Positions 1-12,042 of a DNA stretch of 64,000 nt are shown here, piece by piece. A program made the translations under genes and the position numbers. Origin of the DNA: Incurvaria masculella. Its lineage: Eukaryota > Arthropoda > Insecta > Lepidoptera > Incurvariidae. Positions within the stretch are counted from its first letter, which is position 1; the number at the start of each line of letters is the position of its first letter. The stretch covers positions 9,199,001 through 9,263,000 of the forward strand of contig OX335652.1 of the NCBI GenBank assembly GCA_946894095.1, read 5' to 3'. The notes beneath the pieces were generated by a model. It saw nothing but the letters and a program-made list of their open reading frames with translations. It searched no databases and was not told the origin of the DNA.

Positions 1-740
1 TGCATTCGTTTAGTTTTATAAATATTGCACTACATATTTAGGTAGTGAACCAATTTTACAACTTACCGAAGTAATGTATCTTTTATCCTCAATACAGACA
101 TGCGATTAGTAGTATAATGATATGAAAGTATCAACTAGAGGTTAAATAACGAAATCAATTTTAAAGCATTGCTATCAGCCGGGACACATTTTTTTCGGAT
201 TATTTTCAAAACCACATGCTTAATGTAGATGTCGTTGTATAACCTAGAATTTTATCACGGGATGTCGTATCCATTAAAAGCATGAATCGATATTAATGTA
301 ATGGAATAAACTAAACGAAATCCCACATTTCACTGGAACATATTTTCATTTCATTTATTTATTTAAACTTTTTGGTAGTCAAACTACACCAAATTACGTC
401 ACAAAGATCCGCGGATTCGATCAACCCAGTAAAGAAGAACCCGCAAAGAAACTTCACGGGTTTACATAACATATTTTTCCGTCCACAATTATGAAATACA
501 TACTTAGATCTAAATGCTACTGCCAAACAATTCCTTGGTAGAACAAATTAAGGCAAAGAACAAAGAACAATATAAACAGTAACCCTCAGTTTAAGTTACT
601 TACAACTAATAAAGTTACTAATGCAATTATATAAATTAATATAATTTATAGCATTACAAGTATACTCTGATGTAAAAGCCGTCGTCAACTTAACCTATGT
701 CAGGTGTATAAAGAAAAAATGGCTTAATATTCGCCAGAGG
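1..740. other. AT-rich stretch, no gene seen
   Basis: No reading frame, RNA gene or clear repeat is supported here. The right part (about 670-740) may already belong to the LINE fragment that follows, because that element's 5' limit cannot be set from one copy. Confidence 0.5.
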
Positions 741-1282
741 CGTAATATGCATGTTCTCTCTCTTCTTTACTTAATCTTAAATGATCCCAAATCCCCACTT
801 TATCTTAAAGAACGCTTCAAATATCTCTCTTTTCATGGTGTACCACTTAGGTCTGCAGATAATCTCCTGCTCCTTATTCCGTCACATTCTTCCACTGCTT
901 ATTCGGGTTCTTTTACAGTTCACTCAGCACGATTGTGGAATCAATTGCCTCTTACTATTAGGGAAAGTGCTTCCTTGTCTATTTTTAAGGTAAAATTAAA
1001 ATCCTGGTACTTGACATGTTATAACAATTAAATCAATCAAATATTTTCTGTTTATATAGTTTTAAGTTATCTAATGTTTTCTAAGTGTGATTATGGTGCT
1101 TAGTTTTAAGTAATTTATTGTTTCTTGCTACCTCTTAATATATTTTCTAATATTAAGGTTAGCTGTTAGAGATTGCCTTTGGCAATAAGCTCGCCTTTGC
1201 ATACTATGTAATAGTTGTAAGCAATAAAGAATATTTTCATTTCATTTCATTTCATTTCATTTCATTTCATTTCATTTCATTT
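741..1282 (+). mobile_element. 3' end of a 5'-truncated non-LTR retrotransposon (LINE)
   Basis: An open frame at 747-1031 encodes the typical extreme C-terminus of Jockey/CR1-group reverse transcriptase proteins: a leucine-rich stretch, then SFTVHSARLWNQLP and a KVKLKSWYL ending. The same signature closes the intact ORF2 at 30901 (SFTVHAVRLWNSLP). About 200 bp of AT-rich 3'UTR follow and end in a pentanucleotide tail, as expected for target-primed reverse transcription. Endonuclease and RT domains are absent, so this is a dead-on-arrival copy. The left boundary is approximate. Confidence 0.85.
1233..1282 (+). repeat. (ATTTC)n microsatellite tail of the LINE fragment
   Basis: About ten uninterrupted pentamer units directly follow the LINE 3'UTR. 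Many Jockey/CR1-group LINEs end in short tandem repeats rather than poly(A); the longer LINE at 31.3 kb ends in ATTC units instead, so they are different families. Confidence 0.9.
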
Positions 1283-1382
1283 ATAAAGCCCTCGTCAAGT
1301 TTGATACTAATGAGCAGAGTCACTATAGTTGAGCATGAAATAAAAGAAATACCTACCTGCTCACAACCTTTCACATGGAACG

Positions 1383-1530
1383 ATAGAGAAATGCGACCTG
1401 TAGAGGCGGACAGCTAGACATAGCGCGCCGGACATGCGAAAGCATTTTGCACATACCCAAGCTGAAACGGAGACTTTTCAACTGACTTCAAAAAAGGAGG
1501 AGGTACTCAATTCGTCTGTACGTTTTTTTG
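1383..1530. repeat. Dispersed repeat fragments
   Basis: The motif GCGACCTGTAGAGGCGGACA recurs near 3750 with small changes, as does the following GCGAAAGCATTTT-type stretch. The block ends in ACTTCAAAAAAGGAGGAGG, which recurs at 54631-54652 (+) and 16093-16120 (-). These look like parts of common interspersed repeats of the genome. Confidence 0.6.
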
Positions 1531-1762
1531 TGTTGTGTGTATCTCCGCAAATTGTCAACAGATTTGAATAATTCTTTTTCTCATTAGTACTGTATATCTC
1601 AGAGGTCTCGTTTCATATATTTTTTTAAAGATTACCACTCCTAAAAAATACAACGAATAAATAAAAAATAACAGTGTTAAATATGTTCTTAGATTTACAC
1701 CGTCGATGTACATAATGTTTTGACCGTAAGTTTTCAAAACATTATGAACAGTGTTAAAAACA

Positions 1763-1884
1763 TTGAACCGACCTCAAGCAACCCTGAGTAGAAGAAGCAG
1801 CACACCTGAAAATGACGTCGATGGATTGACCCCTTCTGTGCTTTTGTACTGCCTTCTACTCCAGGTCGCTTGAAGTCGGTTCAA
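1763..1884. repeat. 122-bp inverted repeat (hairpin)
   Basis: The left arm starts TTGAACCGACCTCAAGC and the right arm ends GCTTGAAGTCGGTTCAA. The arms are about 35 bp with few mismatches, around a 50-bp loop. The size and imperfect palindromy suggest a small MITE or a folded fragment of the ACCGACTTC repeat family seen at 11.8, 16.1 and 54.6 kb. Confidence 0.65.
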
Positions 1885-1949
1885 CGTTTATTAAAACTGT
1901 ATTTTTTTTACAATCTCGCCGAAAAGAAAATGCGTCAGATTTCGTTGCG

Positions 1950-2095
1950 TTTGCATCGGCGCCTCCCCGCCCGCCGCCGTGTCGCGAGACCGCCCCGCCG
2001 GCTCATCGTAAATCCGTGATAATCAACCGGATATCCACCCTCCGTCCCGCCCCCGCCCCCACCCCCGCCGCGAGGGCGGGCTAAATTAAATTTTG
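1950..2095. other. CpG-rich patch
   Basis: A short G+C-rich, CpG-rich stretch in AT-rich surroundings. It has no recognisable coding frame. It could be a promoter-proximal region of an unseen gene or a repeat; nothing in the sequence decides. Confidence 0.3.
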
Positions 2096-2504
2096 TCGCA
2101 CCAACAAAGTATCAGCACATCGGATATGGTATGATGTCGTAACGTGTCCACCGTCAAGAGGCAATTTTTTCGCTAAATGAAAAGTGAATTAAAGTGGATG
2201 TACGTTCTTGGTCTCCGATTTCTTTAAAATATTATTAGATCCATGGACCCCATACAACTAATAAGTTTTAAAGCTTATACGTAGTTTCGTATTTTTTTTA
2301 CGAAAAATATACGATTAAACAAATTTGCCATTCTACTTCATGATGAGTAAGTCTGCGATGTAGTAATTGCATGTGTTAGTACAGATAGAGATATATTACA
2401 ATTAATTATAATGCTCTCAATATCCGTCCATAGTTATGAATAGATGAAAAAGCTTATACAGCAAAGATTTCTAAGCCTGGATTTCATTTTATGAATTTTA
2501 ATCA

Positions 2505-2955
2505 CCACTTACAGGGCTTTTATTACTGAAGTGCTGATTATGTTGTGTTGGTATATATTGCCAGATGGTAAAAAAGGCCCTTTAATATTAGGATTAAGCT
2601 TACCACTACTGAGATAGAAGATACCCTTAGGGCCTTTTTCACCCACTGCTGACTAGCTTAATCGCCACACGTTAAGGGATTACGGCACACGTTAGCAGAT
2701 TGCAATCAATACCAATACAAGATAATCAGCACTTTAGTAAAAAAAAGCCCTTTAAGTGTCGATTCAAATTAAATCAGCACTTGGTGAAAACCAGTCATAG
2801 CTTGGTTTTCACCAAGTGCTGATATATTTTAATCGACACTTAAAGGGACTTTATTACTATAGTGCTGATTATCTTGAACTGCTATTGATTGCAAGTTGAT
2901 AAGAAAGGCTACGTGGCTATTATAATCGGCAGTAGGTGAAAAGGGCCCTTAATGT
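2505..2955. mobile_element. Fold-back MITE complex
   Basis: A large palindrome is centred near 2797: 2627-2796 pairs with 2797-2955, and its inner 2721-2873 part is especially well matched (AATCAGCACTT.. against AAGTGCTGATT). The outer left segment (2505-2595) repeats the right arm in direct orientation, so the block holds three copies of one unit in alternating directions. A related single copy lies at 8125-8290. No coding capacity; non-autonomous. Confidence 0.8.
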
Positions 2956-5476
2956 TGTTTACACTATTTGGAGCGCTCAAAAAACTCGTAATTAAAGCTT
3001 AAATTGAGCAAAATAAATTATCTGTAAAACTTTTATAGCGCGGAGGCATACTAAAAAAATGTGTTGACAAAAACTGTGTACAGACAGAGTGTTAAATGTT
3101 TTTGTCATTTTCAATCTGACCTCGACAAACAATATGCCGCGCCGCCGCTACCAGCCGTGAGAGAACCGGCCACTACACGCATCACGCGGGTGTGACATCG
3201 CATCGCAATCATATCCGCTGGGGAATTATTCGCGGCGCGCGTAAATTAGGTCAACGCACCGCTGACCAACGCTACATACGACGAGTTCGAGCTCGTTGAA
3301 ATGTCGAATGTGACATACTCATAACATGTTGTCCTATTTTAACGTAATAATTTACAATTATTTGCTAAAAAAATATGATTTAAAATAAATCTATGAATTA
3401 CAAAGATATTTTGCACCGCTTTCTTTCTTAATCTTTAACTGCTTTTAAAATGCATCTCCATATCTACACTTGTAGCTCTCTGAGCTGTAGACCTCGCGAG
3501 TCTGCCTTTTTGGACATTTGACATTTTTGAACCTTTTTCAAAACAACCAATAATTTTCAAAAACTGGCTCTACTAAAAAAAACCATAAAATTATCGAGCC
3601 ATCTTGAAAATTTTCAAGAAAATCGGTTAAAAAATTCATCATTCGGACGACATAAACATTAAAAAATTTTGCTAAGACCGGCACGATTAAAACAAAACTA
3701 TGAAATTATCGAACCTTCTTGCAAAATTTCAAGAGAATCGGTTGAGCAATGAGACCTGTAGAGGAGAACAGCCGGACGGTCGGACATACGAAAGCATTTT
3801 TGCCTAATCTTGGAACGGAGACCTCGCTACGCTCGGTCAATAACTATAGACCCTACCTTCCGGTTTCGATGCGGTTTATACCGTATAGCTTGATATTTAC
3901 TGCCACTTCTAGGATTTTTACCAGGCGGAGGGGTGGACAGTCGGGTTAAATACGAAAGAAGCTGGGAAACCGACTGTTATTCGTACCTATTAACTCGGGC
4001 GGAGACGCGGAGACAAATAGTTTAATTGAAAAACAAAGTTCCGCTTCTTTCTGAAATAGGTTGGAAATTTCATAAGACATGATGGCTTTTTGAAGTGATA
4101 TTATTATTACTAATTGCATCTTAAAAAATGTTTACAAGCGTTTATAAACTGGCGCATATAATAACTTGTGCATGTCCCGAAAAAACTCTACGCGCCTTCG
4201 AATCGAGTGTTTTTGTACGGATCCTACATTCCATGCACGCACTTTCCATGTAAACGCGTTCGGTCACAATAGTAATGTAAGCCAAGGAATTCATTAATAG
4301 GCCATTCCAACCTATCAAAGAGGCTGTCGGCAAACAACTGTAGTCGGCCATTAGCAACCGCGCCGTTGCCGCCAACGCACCGCTACCGTATCCCCGCCGC
4401 GTCGCTCGGGACATAGCTATTCGGAACGTTCGGAACATTGTTTCAGCGGCGGCGGTAACTCACTGCCTCACTGGCAACCGCAAATGGCAGCCCCCGCGCA
4501 TTTGAAGTGTCTATGATCAGGGGAAATTCTAATTGTGTAAACTCTATTTCGACCGCAACTGTGTATAATTCACAGCCTGATTCCTGTCGTCACTGCATTT
4601 GATGCAAGTCGATTTAAATGATGATGAACAGACAAAGAATTTTACAGAGTGCGTCATCATACCTAGCCTCTGTTAAATCGATATTTCTGTGCTTCTGTGA
4701 TGTTTTGCAGTAAACACTTTTTAAAAATACCCTAATTTTTACCCGGTGGCAGAGCTTATATCAATTATTTTTAGACCTTTTTTTTTGGTTATTGGTTTTT
4801 TTGGAATTTGTGTGCTACATTTTCCTTGCACTCGCATGCACTCACTAGGCTTCTTATTATTACAATAATATGCCAGTATTTAATAATGTCTAGGTATATT
4901 TACAAAGCCATCTACCAAATTTGATACTGAGGATTACATTTTACAAAAAGTTGTATTCTGTCAGCATTGCGACTCTTAACAATGTCATATATATATTTTA
5001 AATAACACTAAAATCGATATTGATATCGATAAAATCGAGATTACACTAAAATACACTTCAAATTTTAAAAATCTCCTAAACAAATCTATTAGGTGTCGGG
5101 GAAAATTATGCTCCCGCCACAGTTGCCTTCGAAATTGTTGAAAGTAGAAGACAATGCAACGTAAATGAACTTAAACACTAACAAAAAATTTAAATATTTT
5201 TAATATAAATTATATTTCATAAAACATAAATCTATATAATCACTGCTCCATTTAAAAACACGTAGGTACACCCTATCTACCAATCTTTAGCGATCAAAAT
5301 GAATGGGAAGTTGGCAAGCCCATTCGCAAAATAAAGACCTAAAAGCAAATCCGCCGCTCGTCAGCTTTATTTATATTCGCCGAAGAAGCAGACATCGTCG
5401 GAGGCGATTCCGCCGAGCGTCACTTCGTGGCAGCGGCGGCGGCGGACGCCGGCCATCTTATGCATTCGGAGCTGCT
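2956..5476. other. Gene-poor interval with repeat scraps
   Basis: No gene is supported. 3120-3290 and 4360-4490 are CpG-rich. 3545-3860 contains a dispersed repeat (AAAATCGGTT phrases, then GAGACCTGTAGAGGAGAACA) related to 1383-1470. The short frames at 3749-3949 and 4142-4438 look like chance frames: no domain, and they run across repeat sequence. Confidence 0.5.
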
Positions 5477-5796
5477 AGTCCCAGTTGTCACCTCAACTGG
5501 CGTTTACGGAACTTCGAAGTTCCGTAAAAAATTCAAACTCCATACAAGTTTTTACTACATATTCTGTGGTTTTACTTCTCCAAGCTGTTAAAGTCAAACT
5601 CGGACTTCCGATTTCTATGAAAACGCGGAGTCGGCGTAAACGGCAACGTCAACGTATTTACGGCAACGTTGAGTAAGCTGTCAAATCAAACTCGGACTGA
5701 AACGCCCACTGCGCGCGCTCTTCAATTTATCCATACATTTGAAAACGCCAATCGATCGGTTTGCCGTAAACGCCAATTTAGTTGACAGCTGGGACT
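5477..5796. mobile_element. TA-flanked MITE (mariner/Tc1-type ends)
   Basis: The ends are inverted: left AGTCCCAGTTGTCACCTCAA, right TTAGTTGACAGCTGGGACT, continuing inward through GGCGTTTACGG and its complement. A TA dinucleotide flanks each side (5476-5477 and 5796-5797), as in Tc1/mariner target duplications. It has no transposase and is about 320 bp. Three tandem relatives occupy 57765-58809, sharing the CGGACTTCCGATTT core and the TATTTACGGCAACGTTGAGT segment. Confidence 0.8.
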
Positions 5797-6865
5797 ACGG
5801 GCTCTGCTAGTGGTTACCGTCGTGTCGCGCCCCACGCATTTGTATGGAGATTTTAGCGTGTGTGATATTTGCGGAATCTTCTTAGAAAAGTGTATCAGTA
5901 CGTATCCCCGTATAGTTATTATGTTTTAACATTGTTTGATCGCTATTGAAAAATCCCATTTTTACGGATGGCCTCCTCGAGGCAGAAAAACCAACTGATA
6001 ACTTATTTTTAGGACGATATCAAAAGTAAACTTTTAAGTTCAATTGTTAATTTTACATTAGATGCTTTACAAAATGCTGGAAAGTAAAAATATATCAGGC
6101 TTAAATACAAACGTAAGTTTCATGAAAACCTATCTAAGGTATTAAGAACGACATGTGTTACCAAACTCCAGCAAAAGAAAGTCAGAGACATTTTTACTTA
6201 CTAGTTTTTGTTATAGCGCCGGATGTAATTATTGTTCGACTAATACATTCGCTGCATTACGTTTCTTAATCGGAAGAGCTGCTTTGGAAGCTGTTACGGT
6301 GTGGTCCTAGTCAAAAGCAGAACTTAGAATAAATAGGTAGAATTACGCAAGCACAAATGTTTTGGCATTGACCATATTCAACGCTTATAGAAAATTAAAA
6401 TTATTGGATGTTTACAAGCGCTATAAGGTAATTATTGCTACATAAAATGAAATATTTCAATACTACTAATCAAATTCGTTATCATTTAAATTTATAACGT
6501 GTTGCGAAAATAAGAAAGTACGTACCTACTGTATTCATATAAGATAAATATCGTCGATTAATATTAATTATTTCACACTATTATTAGTCGTTTTTTAAAC
6601 ACTTAAGATAGCTCGAGTCCATATGTTTATATATATATCTGTATTTTCCAGTAAAAAAAATAACACTTTCTAATGTCACTAATCCAATATTTTCTAATCT
6701 AAAAGGTAAATAAAAAAATATAAACAGACTTGCGTTTTGAAAAAATTATATTAGATACCAAAATCAAGAAAAAATTTGGAGTTATCAATTATTGGATGGA
6801 TTGGATGGAATATATGAATATCAAATATTGGAGTAAACAGTTATCGAGTGATCGAAGCGGCAATG
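5797..6865. other. AT-rich interval, nothing recognised
   Basis: No open frame of note, no inverted repeat and no match to the other repeat families of the window. Confidence 0.5.
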
Positions 6866-6867
6866 AA

Positions 6868-7010
6868 AATTGTCCGTGTTTTCCATCCAGCTCAATGTAG
6901 CCGAGCAATATAAGGAAGGTCCTGGCATGGCACCTAGTTCCCATGTGGTGTGTTATGCTAATATCTAACGGTCAGTTCGGTATTAGCCATCCATGTCCAG
7001 TTACATAAAA
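6868..7010 (+). mobile_element. SINE-A, 3' part
   Basis: It contains the characteristic 3' half of the tRNA-headed SINE called SINE-A here: CATCCAGCTCAATGTAGCCG, AAGGTCCTGGCATGGCACCT, then the terminal CCATCCATGTCCAGTTACAT. The tRNA-like head is missing, so the copy is 5'-truncated. Fuller copies are at 61885-62306 and 37185-37490. Confidence 0.75.
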
Positions 7011-7199
7011 AAAATCTGTCGTAAGCAAACGTTATTAACTTATTTATATTTAATATTTTGTTTCATTCAGAAATTCTTCATTTGACCTAAACATATGTAC
7101 ATATTTTCTTTCAAGTAAAAATTACTCACCAAAATATCTGCGCAGGATCGAACCTAACTTGCACTGTATTTAGGAAATAATCCAATCGAGCACAACTGA

Positions 7200-7370
7200 T
7201 AAACGTCCGAAGCCCCCTGTGCGTCGTGTCAGCGTCGCGTCGCCTAAAATCAGCCGGCGCCGGGCGGCGGGCGGCGGGCGGCGGGCGTCGTGCGTCGACG
7301 CCGGCGTCGCGTGTGCGTCCGGTGCGCACGCGCCGCGCTCGTCGCACTGACTCACCGACGCATGCCGGCT
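7200..7370. other. CpG-rich island, possible promoter region
   Basis: Very G+C- and CpG-rich against an AT-rich background, including a run of GGGCGGC units at 7260-7285. It carries overlapping open frames on both strands, which such composition produces by chance. A second island lies at 7870-7990. Two islands about 600 bp apart could mark a promoter, but no exon is recognised nearby. Confidence 0.3.
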
Positions 7371-7869
7371 TCTCTGAATTTTCAGAATGTTTGCAGTGTT
7401 GCCAGTTGCGGCGCACACGTTCTAGATTAGTAGTCAGGGTAGAGTTGGGAAACGTTGTCATTATTTTTAAAATACTGTAGTTTATTTTGACAAATGTTTT
7501 CGAACAGGAATTATATGAAACAGTAATATGTATAGGGAACGCATGTATGTATTAAAATATAAATATTCATATTTGTACGGGCAGAAAGACAGAAAATAAA
7601 AATGATCGTAAACAAACACAACATTATTTTCTTTTAAATATAAAACAACTGAAAAATTAGACGGCATATTGATTAAAACAAATTAATATATCGGAACTAA
7701 GGATAATCTTACAGTAGAACCTTTTTAAATAAATCATTAAAAAGTTTGCAACGGAGTATGCGTTCACGAGAATTAACTAAATTCCCCAAAATATCACCAT
7801 GTAGCAACACTGGATGCTCTCTCGCACTAATCGCTCGTGCCGCCATTCTATTTTTCGAAATTCGAAATA

Positions 7870-7990
7870 GGAACAAAAGAAACCCGCGCCCGCCGCCACC
7901 CGCCGCCCGCCGCGCCGCCCTGCGCGCCGCCCCGTCGCGACGAGCTATAGATAGCTGCAGAGCATGCGCCGCGCCGCTACAGTTCGTTCA
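7870..7990. other. CpG-rich island
   Basis: It consists largely of CCGCC-type units and has no recognised coding frame. The short frame 7746-8009 runs through it but shows no domain and has low-complexity Arg/Ala/Pro composition. Confidence 0.3.
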
Positions 7991-8124
7991 CTCAGGAAAG
8001 CCTACTTGAAAGGGATTCCGTTTGGACTTAAGGCGCGTATATATTATCAGTTGACATCATCTATGTAAAATAATGACGTTATTAAAAATATACGCAGTTA
8101 AAACCTGTGAAAGGCGAATTCTGT

Positions 8125-8290
8125 GTAAGGGTAAGCTTGGTTTTCACCAAGCGCAGATCTATTTTGATTGTCACTTAAAGGGCCTTTGATACTAAAGTGC
8201 TGACTATCTTGTACAGTTATCGATTACAAGATGGTATGAAAGGCCTTTTAATGTAGGGATTAAGTTCATCCGTACTTGGTGGAAAATACC
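8125..8290 (+). mobile_element. Single copy of the 2.5-kb fold-back MITE unit
   Basis: It shares GCTTGGTTTTCACCAAG, CACTTAAAGGGCCTTT and AAAGTGCTGACTATCTTG with the right arm of the palindrome at 2797-2955, in the same order. Here the unit is alone, without the inverted partner. Confidence 0.75.
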
Positions 8291-8419
8291 CGAAATTTCT
8301 TCATTCCTAACAGTTAGTAACACTAACATACAATTAGAAAATTTTAGTCATGACCTGAAATATATGCATATCATATATGTTTAGTTCGGTATATGACGTA
8401 CTCCAGGACCTCTAAGAGT

Positions 8420-8605
8420 GACCGACGACGCCCATGGGATTTCGAACTTTAAGGGGGGCCCGAAAACCATGCCAGCTGGCCAGGTGCTTCTTAACACCAC
8501 GTTTGAAGGGCCCTAGGTTGTACTTTGGGGGAAATACCTCGGCAGGGAGTTCATTTAATTGTTTACGGACCCTATAGATAAAGGATCTCCATAACGAGAT
8601 TGCTT
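8420..8605 (-). pseudogene. C-terminal remnant of a LINE reverse-transcriptase ORF
   Basis: Read on the - strand, an uninterrupted frame encodes FIYRVRKQLNELPAEVFPPK followed by YNLGPFKRGVKKHL and a stop. This is the conserved tail of a LINE polyprotein downstream of RT. The same family recurs, more decayed, at 35560-35735, 37700-37830, 44615-44720 and 62530-62690. The upstream domains are absent, so it is non-functional. Confidence 0.75.
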
Positions 8606-9087
8606 GGATACCTTATTACACATTTTACCCTAACAGAAAGGCAATCCATAAAATAGATTATCAATTGCCTTCCTCACGTTCCTAATTGATATGGGTTTTC
8701 ATAACACGAAACATATTCTACTTCTCTTTACAAGTTATCAGCACAACGCCATACAGGAATATTGCAAATTGAACCGATATCGACACACAAGGCGATCTAT
8801 CTTCACGTTGATGTGCGCTGCGATATATGTAGGCGTTGCTAGGCGACCGATAGCCCGAAATAGACGCCGTTTGCGGAAGGTTAAGATCCGTTCCGAGGAA
8901 TTTAATAACGTTGATTCTGTGCGCGCGCTGACGGATAGTTCCCACTCTCGTTAGTGACATTCCGGAAAACGGTGACTTATTTACGTTTCCGAAGGCAGAT
9001 CGAGGCCGTCTCTTTACCGCCCCTTGACGGATAAACCATTATCCTTGCGTACCCCCAGCGGAAAAATCGTCTTTATGTGACTGGACT

Positions 9088-9330
9088 TGGATGGCTAATG
9101 CCACATCTACTTATGCCATTGTATTAGGCCAACACACCTCATAGGAACTAGGTGCCATTCCAGGACCTTCCTTTTATTGCAAAGCAAAATTGAACTGGAT
9201 GAAAAACATATATAATTTTGATTGCTGCTTCGACTATCCTTCATTATATGCGATGGTACCAATCTAAGCAGGATTAACCCTCCAACCTAGTAAGTAAGGA
9301 ACCTACAGTTTCAAGTGAAAATTGTAACCG
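9088..9330 (-). mobile_element. SINE-A fragment, reversed
   Basis: It starts with GGATGGCTAATGCC and contains AGGTGCCATTCCAGGACCTT, GCTGCTTCGAC and GGAACCTACAGTTT. This is the SINE-A body in reverse orientation, matching 61885-62170. The tRNA-like head is lost. Confidence 0.75.
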
Positions 9331-9424
9331 CGAATGAGCAATCCTTTATTTGACTTTTGCGACAAGTCAAGCCGGAATCCATGTTTTGTAGGTAAAATGA
9401 AACTCGTGAACATATTTAAGGGTC

Positions 9425-9920
9425 ACAAGTTTGAATCCTGCCTCAGATAAAAGTCCAGAACGATTGGTTCAGTGCTCAATTTCAAAATCTTATTGCAACG
9501 GCACTTTCAGCTGAAATTAATGGGAAAACGGATGTGATCGTGTTATAAATTAAAACTTACAACATATGTAGACACGTTCGATAACAAAAAAATATTTGGT
9601 GACTTGATATCTCTATCATTGCAGTAAATGGGGCCATCAAATAAACAGAGGTGAGCGGGAAAATGTGTTATTTGACATAATCGTCTAGGTAGCTTGGTCG
9701 ATAAGAGCTACAGAGATCGGTTATCTAAGCGATTAGAGCGACTTACTTAAAATTAATGTCCAGACCAAACATTTCTAAAGATTTTCAAAGTCGGATTATT
9801 ATGCTTCAATGGGAATTTCGCTATTTCACCTTGCTTTACACATGTTTCGAACCAATTCTCAATGGAAAAATACGTTGAATTCAATAAACCCCTTGGTATC
9901 GGACGCAAAAGACTACGGGC
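9425..9920. repeat. Possible tRNA-derived repeat remnants
   Basis: AAGTTTGAATCCTGCCTC followed by GTCCAGA (9428-9465), and GTCCAGACCAAACATTTCTAA (9757-9777), resemble the stretch at 52825-52870 (GCAGGTTCGAATCCTGCTCC, then GTCCAGACCAAAAACG). The GGTTCGAATCC-like core resembles a Pol III B box. The fragments are decayed and the boundaries are guesses. Confidence 0.4.
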
Positions 9921-10261
9921 GTTACCTTTGGGCTCGACCTTACAATTCAAGTTAAGGCTATCATTTCACTGCTCACTGTAGTACATTTGAAAGAAAGCCG
10001 CCCAACAAAAATTGCACAGGAGCAACCTCGACAATTTTAAATTTTCATCGAACTTAAAATCTGTGTTTAGAAATTAGAACACAAACTGTGGTCTATTCAA
10101 AAGTTATGAGACATTGAGATATTGTATGGAAAATTTTAACGTCTCAGTTCTTTCGAATAGAACATTTTGTTTTTAAAATATTGAGATATTGTGAGGATAG
10201 TATTTGCAATTTTGAGTTTGTGACTATAAATAATGAAGTTACGGTGAAACGACGTATGTAT

Positions 10262-10775
10262 TTGACGGACAATTTGGTCTTCCCGCCCAACTCCCCATAC
10301 AAACGTGGAGAGTAAATCATGCGCCTATTTCTTGTCAGAGATACAAAATTATACTCAAAACAAACTTATTTAATTGAACTACATGTCTGAGCATTGGCAT
10401 TGTAAAACAATGTTTGATTTCTAAGTTATAAGGTTCGAAAGTTCAAATTTTTCGTGCGTTTTATACAATAACTTTAGAGGTGGATTACTGAAGGATATAA
10501 TAAAGAGATCTTAAAAAGATTAGACATCAGATCTAGCTTGATTCATGAAGATTTATAATCAATTGGTTTTTGTTTGATTTTTGACCACAGCGGTCGTGAT
10601 TTACTTTTAGCTATGAGTCGTTTTGTAATTTAAATTTTCGGAAATTTAATTAAACCAAACGCTATGCGCATTGTCTGCTTTGGGGACGTGTTGCACCCTC
10701 CTCATCACGGAACCTGTCTTTGGCATTGAAACAGAGGTCTCACAGCGCAATAGCACGGAAGGGCCACCATGGAAC
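10262..10775. mobile_element. Diverged copy of the TTAA-type MITE at 13037
   Basis: It is collinear with 13037-13572: AACTCCCCATACAAACG near the left end, then TTCTTGTCAGAGAT, TCTAAGTTATAAGGTTCG, TTTAGAGGTGGATTAC and AAACAGAG, ending near AGGGCCACC. The termini have decayed and no TTAA target duplication is evident. The ORF called across it on the - strand (10646-10894) is a chance frame. Confidence 0.75.
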
Positions 10776-11074
10776 ATTACGACCATTTTGTAAATCACGC
10801 TTATTTTCCTCAATAGATTTATTTCTCTATATTGCAGAAAAAGCCACGGATTGGATTTAAAGTAGTTCCAGTGGAAGTGTAAATTAGAATACAATTTAAA
10901 TAATACGAATACAATACGGGACAGCTATTTCGCGGTTCGTGAAGTTGGAATTGAGCCTTATTTGATTTGTGCCACCACTAGGCCGAAATACGGTTGAAAA
11001 AGGAATGAAAATCAAAGAAAAGGCTATATGCTAGAATTGCACCCAGTTCCTTCGAAAATGCTGTATGATATCGC

Positions 11075-11185
11075 ACGTCTGGGTTAGGTGGAAGGTCCTG
11101 AAGTGGTACCTAGTGTCTATCTGGTATGATGGACTATTATCATGATACATGTATAGCCGTTTCTGTTCAGTTACATAACAAATAC
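11075..11185 (+). mobile_element. SINE-A 3' fragment, degenerate
   Basis: It retains GGAAGGTCCTGAAGTGGTACCTA and a TTCAGTTACATAA ending, with several substitutions relative to other SINE-A copies. Confidence 0.55.
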
Positions 11186-11775
11186 AATAAAAAGTGCTGA
11201 GCTATTTAAAAAACGGGCAATGGTAGAAAGTATAAAATGCAGATTATATAAAATAATGTTTTGTAAAAAAATGAAAACCATGTCAAAGTACGTATAATAT
11301 GGAGATCATATAATTTTATTAATGTGCATGAAGAAGTTGAAAAAATTCAATAACTATTTTCTCCATGCCTAATGGTATAAAAGTCAAAACGTAAATATGA
11401 AGTTCTATGTTTGATTAGTTTTGGTTAGGTTACTCTTGTGGGTTTTTTACTCCATGACAAATGCGCGCATTATGCAGTGTTCTGGGTTATTTGTGCTATT
11501 TTATACGTACTTACTGCCATTTTTATTTTTTTCTGATGAAACAGTATTATGTCGACATATTAGGAATTTTATACGTTCTGCATGACGAAATGAGTTGATT
11601 CTATTTTTAGACTTTCTTTATGCACAACGTATAAAATTATACATTGTCGGTTTTATACGAAATGATTGTATTGATTTTTTGCAAAAAAACTACTTTTATA
11701 CATTGTGAATTTTATACTTAGTGAATACGACTCATAAAAAAAACTTTTTACTCAAACTCAAACTTTAACCGACTT

Positions 11776-11981
11776 CAAAGAAAAAACACGTGGCATAATT
11801 GCCATTTTTGTAGTTATTTGCATTGTTTATGGTTGAGTCGGCGTCAGCCGGGTACGCGCTGCACCAATCAAGACCTTGGCTACCTTGGCTGACACCGACT
11901 CAAAAACGAACAATAATCGTAACAACAAAATGGCAATTATTTTTTTACTTTTTGGTGCTTTTTCTTTAAAGTCGGTTATTT
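11776..11981. repeat. 205-bp hairpin element
   Basis: The arms run inward from AACCGACTTCAAAGAAAAA (left) and TTTTTCTTTAAAGTCGGTT (right). Internal complementary pairs follow: GGCATAATTGCCATTTT against AAAATGGCAATTAT, and TTGAGTCGGCGTCAGCC against GGCTGACACCGACTCAA. Non-coding. It appears to be the left part of a larger repeat that resumes at 15847, after the hAT insertion, and closes with GAAGTCGGTTA at 16127. Confidence 0.75.
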
Positions 11982-12034
11982 TTTTGCTATTTTTTTATTT
12001 GTTTATTTTTAGTGAATCTGAAGTACACTAACTA

Positions 12035-12042
12035 GTTTGTAC
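12035..12042. repeat. Left 8-bp target-site duplication of the hAT element
   Basis: GTTTGTAC lies immediately outside the left terminus CAGGGCCCG. An identical GTTTGTAC follows the right terminus at 15847-15854. An 8-bp duplication is the hallmark of hAT transposases. Confidence 0.95.

Noticed and set aside
7126..7480. Overlapping frames of 82-111 codons on both strands
   Set aside because: They lie in a CpG-rich island with low-complexity Arg/Ala/Pro output, and no domain or splice partner was found.
10646..10894. 82-codon frame on the - strand
   Set aside because: It runs across the right end of the diverged MITE at 10262-10775 and matches no family.
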